DNA of 64,000 bases from Sulfurospirillum arcachonense DSM 9755 (GTDB lineage: Bacteria > Campylobacterota > Campylobacteria > Campylobacterales > Sulfurospirillaceae), in assembly GCF_000597725.1 (NCBI RefSeq), contig NZ_JFBL01000003.1, forward strand, positions 62,001 through 126,000. Direction: 5' to 3'. How positions within the stretch are numbered: position 1 is the stretch's first letter; every line of letters starts with the position of its first letter. A model generated the notes under the pieces. The model was not told the DNA's origin and searched no databases. It was given only the letters and a program-made list of their open reading frames with translations. Shown one piece after another: positions 16,838 to 27,090 of this stretch. Position numbers and translations under genes: made by a program.

Positions 16838-19154
16838 TATTAAAAAGAGAATGACTATGTCTCTGCTTTTAGCATCAATTGTTCCACTGTTCTTTTTTTC
16901 TGTTATTTTGTTAATTACAGAATACTATATCCAACAAGAACAAACTTATTTATTGCAAAAAGAAAAAAGCATACAAATTTCTGAACATATAAAAGAGTAT
17001 TTTAGCAAATTAGAAAATAATATGAATTTTTTGTGTAAGATGACACCTTTTATTTCGGTAAATCTTGAGAAAAAGAAAGATTTACTCTCAAGACTTATTT
17101 TACAAGAAAATCAATTTGAAAGATTTTCTTTAAGAGATAATAATGCAAAAGAGTTATTTTATACAGATAGACTAGTACCGTATGTAAAAAGTCAAGAACC
17201 TCAATATATCAATAAAAAATTAATTTATAAAGCATTTAGAGATAAAAAAAACTATTTTGATCAAATGCATTTTAGTACGAGCACTTATGAGCCTTTAATA
17301 GATGCTACTTTTTTACTTAAAAATACACAAACATTAAAAATTGAAAATATGTTAGTTGTGACTATGAGAATGAAAAAGATATGGGAATATTTATCTTCAG
17401 TTACACATTTAAGTGGTGAAGATATTTTTGTAACAAATTCAAAAGATATTATCTTAGCACATAAAAATCCTTCTGTTGTTATTAAAAAAACAAGTGCTAT
17501 AAGTGCCTCAAAAAAAGGTTTGATAAAAGATAGAAATAATAATTATGTTTTGCGTAGCGTGAAGAGTTTTAAAATAAAAGGTTTTGAATTTAATGTAATT
17601 GTGCAAAGAAATATAGCTAATGCTTTCTCTAAGTTTTTATATATTTTTCTTTATTCATTTACTCTGAGTATGCTATTGGTAGTATTTATTTTTCTTGTCA
17701 TTAAACATATTGATAAAAGTATAATAAATCCTCTTTTAAGTTTATCAAATGTTGCAACAATGCTTTCACAAGGTAATTTAAGTAAAAAAGCAGATGTCTA
17801 TGGTAATGATGAACTTTCATTTTTAGCAGTGACATTTAATGAAATGAGTGAAAAGATTAGCAAAACAATGAATAGCCTAAAAGATGAAATAAAATTAAAA
17901 ACGGTTATTCAAAATGATTTGGAAAATAGTGAAAAAAGACTTTTAGCTATCATTAACAATACAAATTCTATTATCTACCTCAAAGATAAAAACGAGAATT
18001 ATGTAATGGTAAATGATGAATTTTTAAAATTTGTGAATAAATCACGAGAGGATGTTATTAACCATCATATATCGACAATATTTAGTGGAGATAAACTATC
18101 TAGTTGTTTAGCTAAAGATACTCAAATAAAATTAAATAAAGAAGTTATTATTTCAGAAGAGAAGTTTGTGGGATATAATGTAGAGGAAAGATGTTTTTTA
18201 ATTAATCGTTTTCCTATTTTTGATAATGGTGGAAACCTTATTAATATTGCAGGAGTTGCCACAGATATTACAGAGCTTAAAAAAATTCAAAATAAATTAG
18301 AAGATTTTAATAAAGATTTAGAAAAAAAGATTCTTAAAAAGACACAAGACTTAACAAATGCCAATAAAAAGTTAGAAAAGACTATAAAAAGCCTGCATAA
18401 AACACAAGAGCAACTTATTTTTTCTGAAAAAATAGCTTCTTTAGGACGATTGGTTTCTGGTGTGGCTCATGAAATCAATACACCTTTAGGTATCGCTTTA
18501 ACTGGTTTGAGTTATCTTGATGAAATTACTATTTCTATCAATGAATTACATAATGATGGTAATATGAGTCAAGATGAGTTTGAAAGGTATTTAAAAACAG
18601 CTAAACAATTATCTCATCAATCATTGTCAAATATTGAACGTGCTACACACCTTGTCCAAACATTTAAACAATTATCAGTTACAAATTTTGATGAGGAAAA
18701 AAGAAAGATTAATATATATCAATATACAGAGGGTCTCATTGCAAGTATTGAAGAAGAGACAAAAAACTCAAAAGTTGTTATTCAAAATAATATTTCAAAA
18801 GAGATTAACATTCATACATATGCTGGGGCATATGGACAAGTAATCTCGAATCTTATTACAAATTCATTAACGCATGGATATGGAAATGAAGGAAAAGGAA
18901 CGATAACAATTTCAATTGAAAAACTAGATAAAAATTTAAAAATTATATATACTGATGATGGAATTGGTATTGATAAAGAGCATTTATCTCATATTTTTGA
19001 ACCATTTTTTACGACACAAAGACATTCTGGTGGAACAGGACTTGGTCTTAATATTTTGTACAATATAGTAAGGCAGCAATTAAAAGGTGAAGTAACTTGT
19101 AAAAGTGAATTAGGGCATGGAGTATGCTTTGAAATTGTAATTCCAAATAAATAG
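16827..19154 (+). CDS. Membrane sensor histidine kinase paired with a binding protein
   Basis: A 775-residue kinase. A first helix (about 10-32), a periplasmic Cache-like sensor (about 35-265) and a second helix (about 270-292) precede a HAMP segment (to about 345), a coiled coil, a PAS domain (about 370-480) and another coiled coil. LGRLVSGVAHEINTPLGIA carries the phospho-accepting histidine near 548; DDGIGIDKEH and GTGLGLNIL mark the ATPase domain. No response regulator gene is adjacent, so its partner lies elsewhere. Overlap with the ABC-type binding protein suggests that the bound ligand is sensed through the periplasmic domain. Confidence 0.85.
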   Translation: MFISIKKRMTMSLLLASIVPLFFFSVILLITEYYIQQEQTYLLQKEKSIQISEHIKEYFSKLENNMNFLCKMTPFISVNLEKKKDLLSRLILQENQFERFSLRDNNAKELFYTDRLVPYVKSQEPQYINKKLIYKAFRDKKNYFDQMHFSTSTYEPLIDATFLLKNTQTLKIENMLVVTMRMKKIWEYLSSVTHLSGEDIFVTNSKDIILAHKNPSVVIKKTSAISASKKGLIKDRNNNYVLRSVKSFKIKGFEFNVIVQRNIANAFSKFLYIFLYSFTLSMLLVVFIFLVIKHIDKSIINPLLSLSNVATMLSQGNLSKKADVYGNDELSFLAVTFNEMSEKISKTMNSLKDEIKLKTVIQNDLENSEKRLLAIINNTNSIIYLKDKNENYVMVNDEFLKFVNKSREDVINHHISTIFSGDKLSSCLAKDTQIKLNKEVIISEEKFVGYNVEERCFLINRFPIFDNGGNLINIAGVATDITELKKIQNKLEDFNKDLEKKILKKTQDLTNANKKLEKTIKSLHKTQEQLIFSEKIASLGRLVSGVAHEINTPLGIALTGLSYLDEITISINELHNDGNMSQDEFERYLKTAKQLSHQSLSNIERATHLVQTFKQLSVTNFDEEKRKINIYQYTEGLIASIEEETKNSKVVIQNNISKEINIHTYAGAYGQVISNLITNSLTHGYGNEGKGTITISIEKLDKNLKIIYTDDGIGIDKEHLSHIFEPFFTTQRHSGGTGLGLNILYNIVRQQLKGEVTCKSELGHGVCFEIVIPNK

Positions 19155-19254
19155 AAATTCATATTGAAATATTTTTTAACCTTCTTGAGTAGTCCTAGTA
19201 TAATTTAATAAATATCCTATGTTATAATATAAAACTTTAATTTAAGCGAAACAA

Positions 19255-21588
19255 ATGACCGAAATATTTCCAACTTCAAGATGTGTAAGAGAGTTTTATT
19301 CTCACTTTTATGATAAAGATAGATTGTTACCAAAAGCTATGGGTATAGCAGAGTTTGAATCAAAAGCTATTGTTGTTCCTCACAAAAGCCTAGCCGATGA
19401 AGATACTCGAGTTTTAGTTATGCAAGAGGCTTCTGGTTTTGAAAACTTTGGTGAACTCAAAATTGATAGAGAGTTTCTCTCATTTATAAAAAATTCTTCA
19501 TATCTTTTTCGTTTTTTTGAAGAGTTGTCATTAGAAAATGTGCAGATTGAGGATTTAGAATTAGCCGATACTTATGCACAATTTGAAGAGCATTTGAGTA
19601 TTTTAAAAGAGTTATTGCAAAGGTATAAAACCCTTCTCAATCAAAAAAAACTTTATGACAAAATAACGTTGCCAGAAGTCTATGAGTTAAATGACGAATT
19701 TTTACAATCGAGTGAAGGTTTTATTTTTCATTTAGAAGGCTTTTTAAATAAATTTGAATTAGATCTGTTTTTAAAAGTTGCACAAATAACTTCATTTAAA
19801 ATATCCTTACATGTAACAAAATATAATCAAAAAATGATAGAGCTTTTTGAGGCTTTAGAAATATCTTTACATGTAAACCACTCTTATGTTATTAACCTTA
19901 GTACAAACACTATTGAACAGAGTCAAGTGATAAAATCAAAAGATATAAATTATGATGTGAGAGGATTTAGTTCACGCTCACTTCAAAGCTCATTTGTATA
20001 TGAAAAGATTGCTCAGTTTGTACAAAATGGAATCAATCCAGAGAATATAGCCGTTATAGTTCCTGATGAGAGTTTTGCGGATACACTCAAAGCTTTTGAT
20101 AGTTTTAAAAATTTAAACTTTGCTATGGGTGAGAGTTATATACATAGTAAGCTTTATAAGAAACTTGACGCAGTTGATAAATGTATTCGCCTAAAAGATT
20201 ATGAGCATAAGTTTCGTCTTAATCGTTTGAAAATAGAACAGAGCACTATTGATGATTTTCAAAAACTTTGGAGAAAAAAGTTACAAGCTGATGAAATCAT
20301 CTCTTTGTTAAAAGTTTTTTGTGACCCTCAAAAAGCAGATGAAATTTATGATGAAGAACTTTTTAAATTCTCTAATCTTTTAAAAAACCTTGGAAGTATT
20401 GAACTCCAACAAGCCATAAAACTATTTCTCAATAGACTCTCAAAAAAATCTAAAGATGATGTGATGGGTGGAAAGATAACTGTCATGGGTCTTTTAGAGA
20501 GTCGTGGTATGAGTTATGATGGTGTTATTGTTGTGGATTTTAGTGATGAGTTTGTTCCAAAAAGAAGCCAAAAAGATATGTTTTTAAGCTCTTCTATTAG
20601 AAGCCATGCAAAACTTCCAAATAAAACAGATAGAGAAAATTTACAAAGATATTTTTATTATAGACTTTTAGAAAATGCAAAAGAAGTAGCTATTAGTTTT
20701 ACCAAAAATGACCAAAGTATGGGTTCTCGTTTTTTAGATGAACTTGGTTTACATGTAAAGGTAAATTCTGATGAGATTTCATACTTTAAACCGCTGTTTT
20801 CTAGTAGTAAATTAGCTTCAAGATATGACCCAGAGATAGTAGAAGGAAGTTACGATGTAAGAAGCGGAACGCTTTCTGCGAGTAAGCTAAAAACAATCCT
20901 TACATGTAAACGACAATTTTATTACAAATACATACTCAAATCTCAAGAAGCTAAAGTGCCCAATGATACTATCAATGAAGCAGATATTGGCAATATCTTG
21001 CATGACGCCTTGCATCATGTTTTAAAAGATATGAAAGTAGTAGATGAAGACAATCTGATGATTCTTTTAAGAAGATACTTACAAAGCGAAGAAAAGAGTC
21101 TTATATGGCACTATCATCTTGATATTTGGTTGGATTATCTCAAAGACTTTGCAAAACTTGAAGCCAAAAGATACCTTGAAGGATATAGAATATATTCTCT
21201 TGAAAAGCCATATACGATAGAGCATAGAGGTTTTACCTTAGAAGGAAAGATTGATAGGATAGATATAAAAGATGAGAGATTTTGTGTTATAGATTATAAG
21301 AGTGGAAAAATCCCAAAAAGTACTATTAAAACACTGGATAAAGAGACAAATTTTCAACTGGAGTTTTATTATCTTTTGACAAACCAGATAAAAGAGGTTC
21401 AGAGTGTTTATTATTATGATTTAAAAAAAGCCCAGTTGGTTTGCGAAAATCTTTTTGAAGAGAAGTTAGATAAACTCAATGAGATTTTCCAAGAACTAGA
21501 AAAGCCACTGGTAAATTTTGAAAAATGTGATTCAAAAGCATCTTGTATGTATTGTCCTTTTGTAAAGTTATGTGGAAGGGAAGTGTAA
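19255..21588 (+). CDS. addB: AddB-like PD-(D/E)XK nuclease subunit
   Basis: A 777-residue protein of the AddB/RecC-like group. The N-terminal helicase-like part has lost the Walker motifs. The C-terminal nuclease has FTLEGKIDRIDI then FCVIDYKSGK (near 670-680), the Asp and Asp-x-Lys of the active site. Four cysteines, one in LTCKRQFYYKY (near 550) and three in SCMYCPFVKLCGREV at the end, fit the 4Fe-4S nuclease of AddB. With AddA it resects double-strand breaks for recombination. Its stop overlaps the addA start by one base. Four TACATGTA palindromes lie within the gene. C. jejuni Cj1482c is the likely counterpart, from memory. Confidence 0.85.
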   Translation: MTEIFPTSRCVREFYSHFYDKDRLLPKAMGIAEFESKAIVVPHKSLADEDTRVLVMQEASGFENFGELKIDREFLSFIKNSSYLFRFFEELSLENVQIEDLELADTYAQFEEHLSILKELLQRYKTLLNQKKLYDKITLPEVYELNDEFLQSSEGFIFHLEGFLNKFELDLFLKVAQITSFKISLHVTKYNQKMIELFEALEISLHVNHSYVINLSTNTIEQSQVIKSKDINYDVRGFSSRSLQSSFVYEKIAQFVQNGINPENIAVIVPDESFADTLKAFDSFKNLNFAMGESYIHSKLYKKLDAVDKCIRLKDYEHKFRLNRLKIEQSTIDDFQKLWRKKLQADEIISLLKVFCDPQKADEIYDEELFKFSNLLKNLGSIELQQAIKLFLNRLSKKSKDDVMGGKITVMGLLESRGMSYDGVIVVDFSDEFVPKRSQKDMFLSSSIRSHAKLPNKTDRENLQRYFYYRLLENAKEVAISFTKNDQSMGSRFLDELGLHVKVNSDEISYFKPLFSSSKLASRYDPEIVEGSYDVRSGTLSASKLKTILTCKRQFYYKYILKSQEAKVPNDTINEADIGNILHDALHHVLKDMKVVDEDNLMILLRRYLQSEEKSLIWHYHLDIWLDYLKDFAKLEAKRYLEGYRIYSLEKPYTIEHRGFTLEGKIDRIDIKDERFCVIDYKSGKIPKSTIKTLDKETNFQLEFYYLLTNQIKEVQSVYYYDLKKAQLVCENLFEEKLDKLNEIFQELEKPLVNFEKCDSKASCMYCPFVKLCGREV

Positions 21589-24311
21589 TGAGTATGTTTG
21601 AGCCTTATTTAGCCCTAGAAGCAAGTGCTGGAAGTGGCAAGACGTATGCACTTTCTGTGAGGTATATTTCTCTTTTGTACTTAGGGGCAAGTCCAGCAAA
21701 GATACTCACCCTTACTTTTACGAACAAAGCAGCGGCGGAGATGAAGAGTCGTATTTGTGATGTATTAAAAGAGTTAGAAAACAGAAGTGAGCTTGAAGCT
21801 ATCAGTGAGCAAGTTGGACTTACATGTAAAGAACTTCTTGAGAGAAAAGAAGAGGTATTAGAGAAGTTTTTAAAAGAGGATTTGCTTATCTCTACCATAG
21901 ATTCATTTTTTGCAAAGATTTTAAGAAAGTTTGCTTTGAATGCTGGTTTTATGCCAGACTTTAAGATAGAGACAAATAGCTTAGAAAATGAAGTATTAGA
22001 GAAGTTTTTGCGGATTTGTATACAAGAGAAAAAATACAACTCTTTACTAAAGTTTAGTATCAATGAGCAAAAAAAGCTTTCAGATATTTTTTCACTCTTA
22101 GACGAGTTTTATGACAAAGAGAGTGAGTTTGACCCTAAAAAAATTCAAACTACCTTACATGTAAATCCAAAACAGGTTTTATCAATACTAAATGAGTTAA
22201 AAGAGTTGTTTGCAAAAGAGGGAGCAAAAGAGGGAGTTTTAAAAACTTTTGAGGCTGAGAGTATTTCAGAGGTTGTGAAAAAGAAGTATCTTGCAAAAGA
22301 TGATTTGGCATACTGGCAGTATAAAAAACACGTAACCCCACAGATAAGTGAACTTTTTGATGAGTTAAAAGAGGTTTTATCTACGTACTTAAATGAGCGA
22401 GAAAAATATCTTTTAGGAGAGTTGAGTGAACTTTTTTATATATATAAGTATGCCATTCGTTCGCTTAACAAAGAACTCTCAACTCTAAGTTTTTCAGATG
22501 TCACCAATGCTTTGTACACACTTTTAGAAGATGAGATTTCAAAAGACTTTTTATATTTTAGACTCGATGGCAAGATAGAGCATATCCTCATAGATGAGTT
22601 TCAAGATACAAATATCATGCAGTACAAAATCTTAGCGCCACTCATGAGTGAGATAGTCTCAGGTGTAGGAGCAAGTGAGTTTAAGTCACTCTTTTTTGTA
22701 GGAGATATCAAACAGTCAATCTATCGTTTTCGTGGAGGAGCGAAAGAGCTTTTCAAACACGCTCGTGAAGAGTTTGGTGTCAAAAGAGATGTTTTAGATA
22801 CAAACTATAGAAGTGCAATAAATGTCGTAGAGTATGTCAATGATATCTTTGTTCATGAGATAAAAGGTTATGAAAGACAGCTGGTAAAATCAAAAGAAGA
22901 GGGTTATGTTGAAGTTGGTTTTTCTGAGTCTATTGAAGAGATGGTTTTACAAAAAGTTACATTTTTATTGGATGAGGGAGTAGAAGCAAAAGACATAGCA
23001 ATCCTTACTCATCAAAACAAAGATGCCAAAACACTTAAAAATGTATTGATACAAAATATTAAAGATATCAATGTTCAAACAGAAGCCACCATAAAACTTA
23101 TAAGTGTTCCAATTGTTGGAGCTATTATTGATTTGTTGAAGTATGCCTACTTTAAAGAGGAGTTATATAAACAAAACTTTTTAGTAGCGATTGGTTTTGA
23201 TTGGCGTGAGAAGTTAGATATGAGTTGGCTCAATCTAAATCAGACTCCAATGAAAATGATAATTTCAATCGTAAAAAGATATGAAATTTTTGAAGATGAT
23301 ATGGATATTATCAAACTTATAGAACTAAGTTCAAGGTACAGTGATATAGAATCATTTTTATTTGAGTGTGATGAGTTTGGTGAAGATGCAAAAAGTGAAG
23401 ACAATGATGGTGTAAAAATACTCACTATTCACAAATCAAAAGGTTTAGAGTTTGAACATGTCATTGTAGCTGATAGACTTGGAAGTCCACGTGGAGGTGG
23501 AGGCACTTTATTGTATGAGTATGATGATATAAATTTGGTTGGTATTTATCAAAGGGTAAGCCAGAGAGAATTTATAGATAAAAAATATGAAAATGCTAAA
23601 GCAAAAGAAGATGTTTTAGAAAAAGAAGATGTTTTAAATATGCATTATGTTGCTTTTACAAGAGCAGAGAGTTCTTTGATAGTTTGTGCAAAAGAGCAAA
23701 AAAGTGCTTTTAAACATTTAACTCTAGAAGAAGTTCGTAAGGGAAGTGTACATGTAAAACAAAAGTCTTTTGCATCCCAAAAAGTTTTAGTAAGTATGAA
23801 CCAGACTTTAGAGAGTTATGGAACACAAGAGAGTACAAAAACACTTGAAGAAGACTCTAGTGAAGCTGATCATTTTGCTATTACCTATGGACTTGCGATG
23901 CACTTTTGTTTAGAGATGATGAGCGGGTTTAACAAAGAGTCTTTGGATAAAGCTTTTGTCTGTACATGTAACAAATATCGGGTTGTATTATCTATGAGTG
24001 AATTAGAGAGTATATACAGTAGAATTACTATGCTCATTAACAATGAAGAGTTTTTATCTTTAGTAAAAAACGGAAAGTTTTACAAAGAACAACCTTTAGT
24101 TTATAATGGGGAGAGAAAACAGATAGATTTATTGGTTGAAAAAGATGATGAGGTTATCGTCATAGATTATAAAAGCTCAGCAGATGTTTATGATTCACAT
24201 TTGGCACAAATCGGTATTTATAAAGAGGCAATGTTGAGTATTTATGCTAAAGAAGTCTCTTGTTATTTGGTTTATTTACAAGAAAATGATATAAAACTGA
24301 GAAAAAGCTGA
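21588..24311 (+). CDS. addA: AddA-like UvrD-family helicase-nuclease
   Basis: A 907-residue protein with all UvrD-family motifs: LEASAGSGKTYALS (Walker A, near 10), TLTFTNKAAAEMKSR, HILIDEFQDTNIMQ (Walker B, near 330), FVGDIKQSIYRFRGG, LTIHKSKGLEFEHVIVADR and YVAFTRA. The C-terminal nuclease has GERKQIDLLVE followed by VIVIDYKSS. The start at ATG 21588 overlaps the addB stop by one base; an earlier ATG at 21543 lies inside addB and adds a non-homologous leader. It is the motor subunit of the AddAB resection enzyme. Four TACATGTA palindromes lie within. Confidence 0.9.
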   Translation: MSMFEPYLALEASAGSGKTYALSVRYISLLYLGASPAKILTLTFTNKAAAEMKSRICDVLKELENRSELEAISEQVGLTCKELLERKEEVLEKFLKEDLLISTIDSFFAKILRKFALNAGFMPDFKIETNSLENEVLEKFLRICIQEKKYNSLLKFSINEQKKLSDIFSLLDEFYDKESEFDPKKIQTTLHVNPKQVLSILNELKELFAKEGAKEGVLKTFEAESISEVVKKKYLAKDDLAYWQYKKHVTPQISELFDELKEVLSTYLNEREKYLLGELSELFYIYKYAIRSLNKELSTLSFSDVTNALYTLLEDEISKDFLYFRLDGKIEHILIDEFQDTNIMQYKILAPLMSEIVSGVGASEFKSLFFVGDIKQSIYRFRGGAKELFKHAREEFGVKRDVLDTNYRSAINVVEYVNDIFVHEIKGYERQLVKSKEEGYVEVGFSESIEEMVLQKVTFLLDEGVEAKDIAILTHQNKDAKTLKNVLIQNIKDINVQTEATIKLISVPIVGAIIDLLKYAYFKEELYKQNFLVAIGFDWREKLDMSWLNLNQTPMKMIISIVKRYEIFEDDMDIIKLIELSSRYSDIESFLFECDEFGEDAKSEDNDGVKILTIHKSKGLEFEHVIVADRLGSPRGGGGTLLYEYDDINLVGIYQRVSQREFIDKKYENAKAKEDVLEKEDVLNMHYVAFTRAESSLIVCAKEQKSAFKHLTLEEVRKGSVHVKQKSFASQKVLVSMNQTLESYGTQESTKTLEEDSSEADHFAITYGLAMHFCLEMMSGFNKESLDKAFVCTCNKYRVVLSMSELESIYSRITMLINNEEFLSLVKNGKFYKEQPLVYNGERKQIDLLVEKDDEVIVIDYKSSADVYDSHLAQIGIYKEAMLSIYAKEVSCYLVYLQENDIKLRKS

Positions 24312-24376
24312 AATTAAGCTTTATTGAAGTTTTATTTGTATACAATCTCACTTCAAATAAATAAGAAGGTTTTAGA

Positions 24377-24808
24377 ATGAAATTGACTAAATCAATGAAA
24401 TCTAACGAAGTACAACGCGATTGGATCGTTGTTGATGCTGCTGGTAAGAGATTCGGTAGAGTTCTTACAGAAGTTGCAACGTACTTAAGAGGAAAACATA
24501 AACCATGCTTTACTCCAAATGTTGATTGTGGTGACTTTGTTGTTATTATCAATGCAGAGAAAGTAGAGTTTAGTGGAAATAAATTAGATACGAAAGAATA
24601 TTACAGACACACTGGATATTTTGGTGGTGTTAGAACTGATAAACTAGCAGATCTTTTAGAAAACAACCCAGCTAAACTATATAGATTAGCTGTTCGTGGT
24701 ATGCTTCCTAAAACAAATCTTGCAAAAGATATGATTAAAAAGCTAAAAGTATATGCAGGTAGTGAACACCCTCATACTGCTCAAATTAGTCAGAGTGAAG
24801 GAAAATAA
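24377..24808 (+). CDS. rplM: 50S ribosomal protein L13
   Basis: A 143-residue L13 of the large ribosomal subunit. [50 protein letters not shown] and [13 protein letters not shown] are classic L13 sequence. It starts after AGAAGG and is followed 2 bases later by rpsI, the usual rplM-rpsI operon. The 65 bases after addA include a GTATACAAT that could serve as a -10 region. Confidence 0.98.
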   Translation: MKLTKSMKSNEVQRDWIVVDAAGKRFGRVLTEVATYLRGKHKPCFTPNVDCGDFVVIINAEKVEFSGNKLDTKEYYRHTGYFGGVRTDKLADLLENNPAKLYRLAVRGMLPKTNLAKDMIKKLKVYAGSEHPHTAQISQSEGK

Positions 24809-24810
24809 AT

Positions 24811-25200
24811 ATGGCAAACGTATATGCAACTGGAAAAAGAAAAAGTGCAATTGCTAAAGTATGGGTAACTCCTGGTACTGGTAAAATTGTTGTTAATGGA
24901 CTTAGCCTTGACCAATGGTTAGGTGGTCACGAGACTATCAAGATGAAAGTTCGTCAACCATTAGTAGTTACAAAACAAGTTGAAAGTTTTGATATTAAAG
25001 CTTCAACTTTAGGTGGCGGATATTCAGCACAAGCAGAAGCACTAAGACATGGTATTTCAAAAGCATTAGCTTCTATGGAATCTGATTTTAGAGCTGAGTT
25101 AAAACCACTAGGTTTACTTACACGTGATTCAAGAAGTGTTGAGCGTAAGAAATTTGGTAGAAAAAAAGCAAGAAAGTCTCCTCAATTCTCAAAGCGTTAA
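24811..25200 (+). CDS. rpsI: 30S ribosomal protein S9
   Basis: A 129-residue S9 of the small subunit. [20 protein letters not shown] at the start, [21 protein letters not shown] in the middle and the basic tail [14 protein letters not shown], whose last residues reach the P-site tRNA, are all present. The start is 2 bases after the rplM stop. Confidence 0.98.
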   Translation: MANVYATGKRKSAIAKVWVTPGTGKIVVNGLSLDQWLGGHETIKMKVRQPLVVTKQVESFDIKASTLGGGYSAQAEALRHGISKALASMESDFRAELKPLGLLTRDSRSVERKKFGRKKARKSPQFSKR

Positions 25201-25270
25201 TGGTCCTTTTACAAAACTTTTTAAAAGTTTTTGTGAAAGTCTTAACTGTTTTTATAGACTTTATATTTAT

Positions 25271-25289
25271 GGAAGGGTTTATCCCTTCC
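25271..25289 (+). terminator. Probable terminator of rplM-rpsI
   Basis: GGAAGGG and CCCTTCC pair around TTTAT, 70 bases after rpsI. The bases after it are pyrimidine-rich (AACTTCCCTTATACTCC) rather than a clean T run. An AT-rich, imperfect hairpin (CAAAACTTTT with AAAAGTTTTTG, 25210-25232) lies nearer the stop and may act with it. Confidence 0.5.
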
Positions 25290-25391
25290 AACTTCCCTTA
25301 TACTCCTTATAAATAAATTTAAATTTTGATATAATCCCCTTTAAAAATGTAAATTATTCACGTAATATAATTTATTTCAAAAGAGGATACA

Positions 25392-26552
25392 ATGCAATTT
25401 ACAACCCCCTTAAAAAGTAATAGTACAAAAATAATGCTCATAGGTAGCGGTGAACTTGGTAAAGAAGTTGTCATAGAAGCTAATAGATTAGGCATAGAAA
25501 CTGTAGCTGTTGATTCTTATAACAACGCTCCTGCTCACTTAGTAGCTAATAGAAGTTACGTAATTGATATGAAAGATAAGGAAGAGCTTTTAGAGGTTAT
25601 AAGAAGAGAAAAACCAACTTATATTCTTCCTGAAATTGAAGCATTAAGCATCGAAGCGTTGATTGAAGCTGAAAAAGAAGGTTTTCATGTTATCCCAAAT
25701 GCAGATGCAGTGAAAAAAACAATGAATAGAAAAAATATAAGAGAGTTTGCAGCAAAACAATTAGGTGTAAAAACAAGTGAGTATCTTTTTGTAAAAGACT
25801 ATGAAACTTTATGTGCTGGGGTAGAGAAGATAGGAATTCCTTGTGTAGTAAAACCAGTTATGAGCTCATCTGGTCATGGACAAAGTGTAGTAAAATCTAA
25901 AGAAGATATTCAAAAAGCTTGGGAAATTGCTAAAGAAGCACGTGGAGATTCTAGTGAGCTTATTATTGAAGAGTTTGTAAAGTTTGATTATGAGATTACC
26001 TTACTAACTGTTAGAAATGAAAAAGAGACAGTATTTTGTGAGCCTATAGGACATATTCAAGAAGATGGTGATTATGTTCTTTCATGGCAGCCTATGAGTA
26101 TGAGTGAAACTGCTTTGAAAAAAGCACAAGATATAGCAAAAAGGGTTACTGATGGTCTTGGTGGACGTGGACTTTTTGGAGTAGAATTTTTTGTAAAAGG
26201 TGATGAAGTATATTTTAGTGAATTAAGTCCAAGACCTCATGATACTGGTATGGTTACTCTTATCACACAATCTCAAAGTGAATTTGCTTTACATGTAAGA
26301 GCTATTTTAGGACTACCTTTAGATTATATATTTTATGGTGCTGGTGCAAGTGGAGCTTATAAAAGTGGCGTAGAGTCTGTAACACCAACATTGAATATCC
26401 CTGAAAATGCATTTAGTAAAAATTCATTTGTAAGAGTGTTTGGAAAACCAAATAGTCACGAAGGTAGACGTATGGCGGTTGCTTTAGTTTTAGATGAAGT
26501 TGAAAGTGCAAAGAAAAAAGCGAGAGAAATTGCTTTAGGTATTACTGAGTAA
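25392..26552 (+). CDS. purT: Formate-dependent phosphoribosylglycinamide formyltransferase
   Basis: PurT makes formyl-GAR from GAR, formate and ATP, the folate-independent form of the third purine step. The 386-residue ATP-grasp protein has [77 protein letters not shown] and [27 protein letters not shown] precedes the ATG. It abuts the DUF523 gene with no gap. This pair sits between rpsI and the OmpA genes, where the C. jejuni order I recall has none, so it is one of the inserted modules. Confidence 0.96.
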   Translation: MQFTTPLKSNSTKIMLIGSGELGKEVVIEANRLGIETVAVDSYNNAPAHLVANRSYVIDMKDKEELLEVIRREKPTYILPEIEALSIEALIEAEKEGFHVIPNADAVKKTMNRKNIREFAAKQLGVKTSEYLFVKDYETLCAGVEKIGIPCVVKPVMSSSGHGQSVVKSKEDIQKAWEIAKEARGDSSELIIEEFVKFDYEITLLTVRNEKETVFCEPIGHIQEDGDYVLSWQPMSMSETALKKAQDIAKRVTDGLGGRGLFGVEFFVKGDEVYFSELSPRPHDTGMVTLITQSQSEFALHVRAILGLPLDYIFYGAGASGAYKSGVESVTPTLNIPENAFSKNSFVRVFGKPNSHEGRRMAVALVLDEVESAKKKAREIALGITE

Positions 26553-27014
26553 ATGAAACAAAACAAAATTCTTATAAGTGCGTGTTTACTTGGAGAAAAT
26601 GTTAAGTATGATGGTGGACATAATGATATTAGAGCAGATAGTTTTATACAAAAACTTTTAATGGAAAATTTACTTGTTTCTATTTGTCCTGAAGTTGAAG
26701 GTGGACTAGAAACTCCAAGAATCCCTGTGGAGCTTATAGATAATAAAGCTATTAATCAAGAAGGAGAAGATAAAACATCTTTTTTTGAATTTGGTGCACA
26801 AAAAGCGTTAGAGCTTTGTAAGCAACATGATATAAAGTATGCCATCCTAAAATTTCGTTCACCTTCTTGTGGTAGTGATATTATCTATGATGGTACTTTT
26901 ACACACACATTTACAAGTGGAGATGGAATAACAGCAAAATTGCTCAAAGAAAATGGTATAAAAGTTTATAGTGAAAAAAATCTAGAAGAATTAAAAAAAA
27001 TTTTGATTAATTAA
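26553..27014 (+). CDS. DUF523 family protein
   Basis: A 153-residue protein with the conserved cysteine blocks of DUF523: ILISACLLGENVKYDGG near the start, VSICPEVEGGLETPRIPVEL near 42 and ILKFRSPSCGSDIIYDG near 106. The invariant cysteines suggest metal or redox chemistry, but no function is established that I know. The ATG directly follows the purT stop. The gene ends 16 bases before the conserved upstream box of a small RNA unit. Confidence 0.85.
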   Translation: MKQNKILISACLLGENVKYDGGHNDIRADSFIQKLLMENLLVSICPEVEGGLETPRIPVELIDNKAINQEGEDKTSFFEFGAQKALELCKQHDIKYAILKFRSPSCGSDIIYDGTFTHTFTSGDGITAKLLKENGIKVYSEKNLEELKKILIN

Positions 27015-27030
27015 GATAAAATTAGTCTCA

Positions 27031-27084
27031 TTTACTATTTGTTTATAAAAAATTAAATAAGTGTTTAAACAATGATTATATACT
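27031..27084 (+). promoter_or_regulatory. Promoter region of small RNA copy A
   Basis: The box TTTACTATTTGTTTATAA starts at 27031, GTTTA at 27063 and a -10-like TATACT at 27079-27084. The box begins 48 bases before the -10 and GTTTA begins 16 bases before it. Copies B and C show the same distances exactly. The start of transcription is predicted near 27091. Confidence 0.65.
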
Positions 27085-27090
27085 TCTTTT

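Noticed and set aside
21605-22063. 152-residue minus-strand frame inside addA
   Set aside because: Antisense shadow of conserved helicase motifs; Ser/Phe/Leu-rich and unlike any family.
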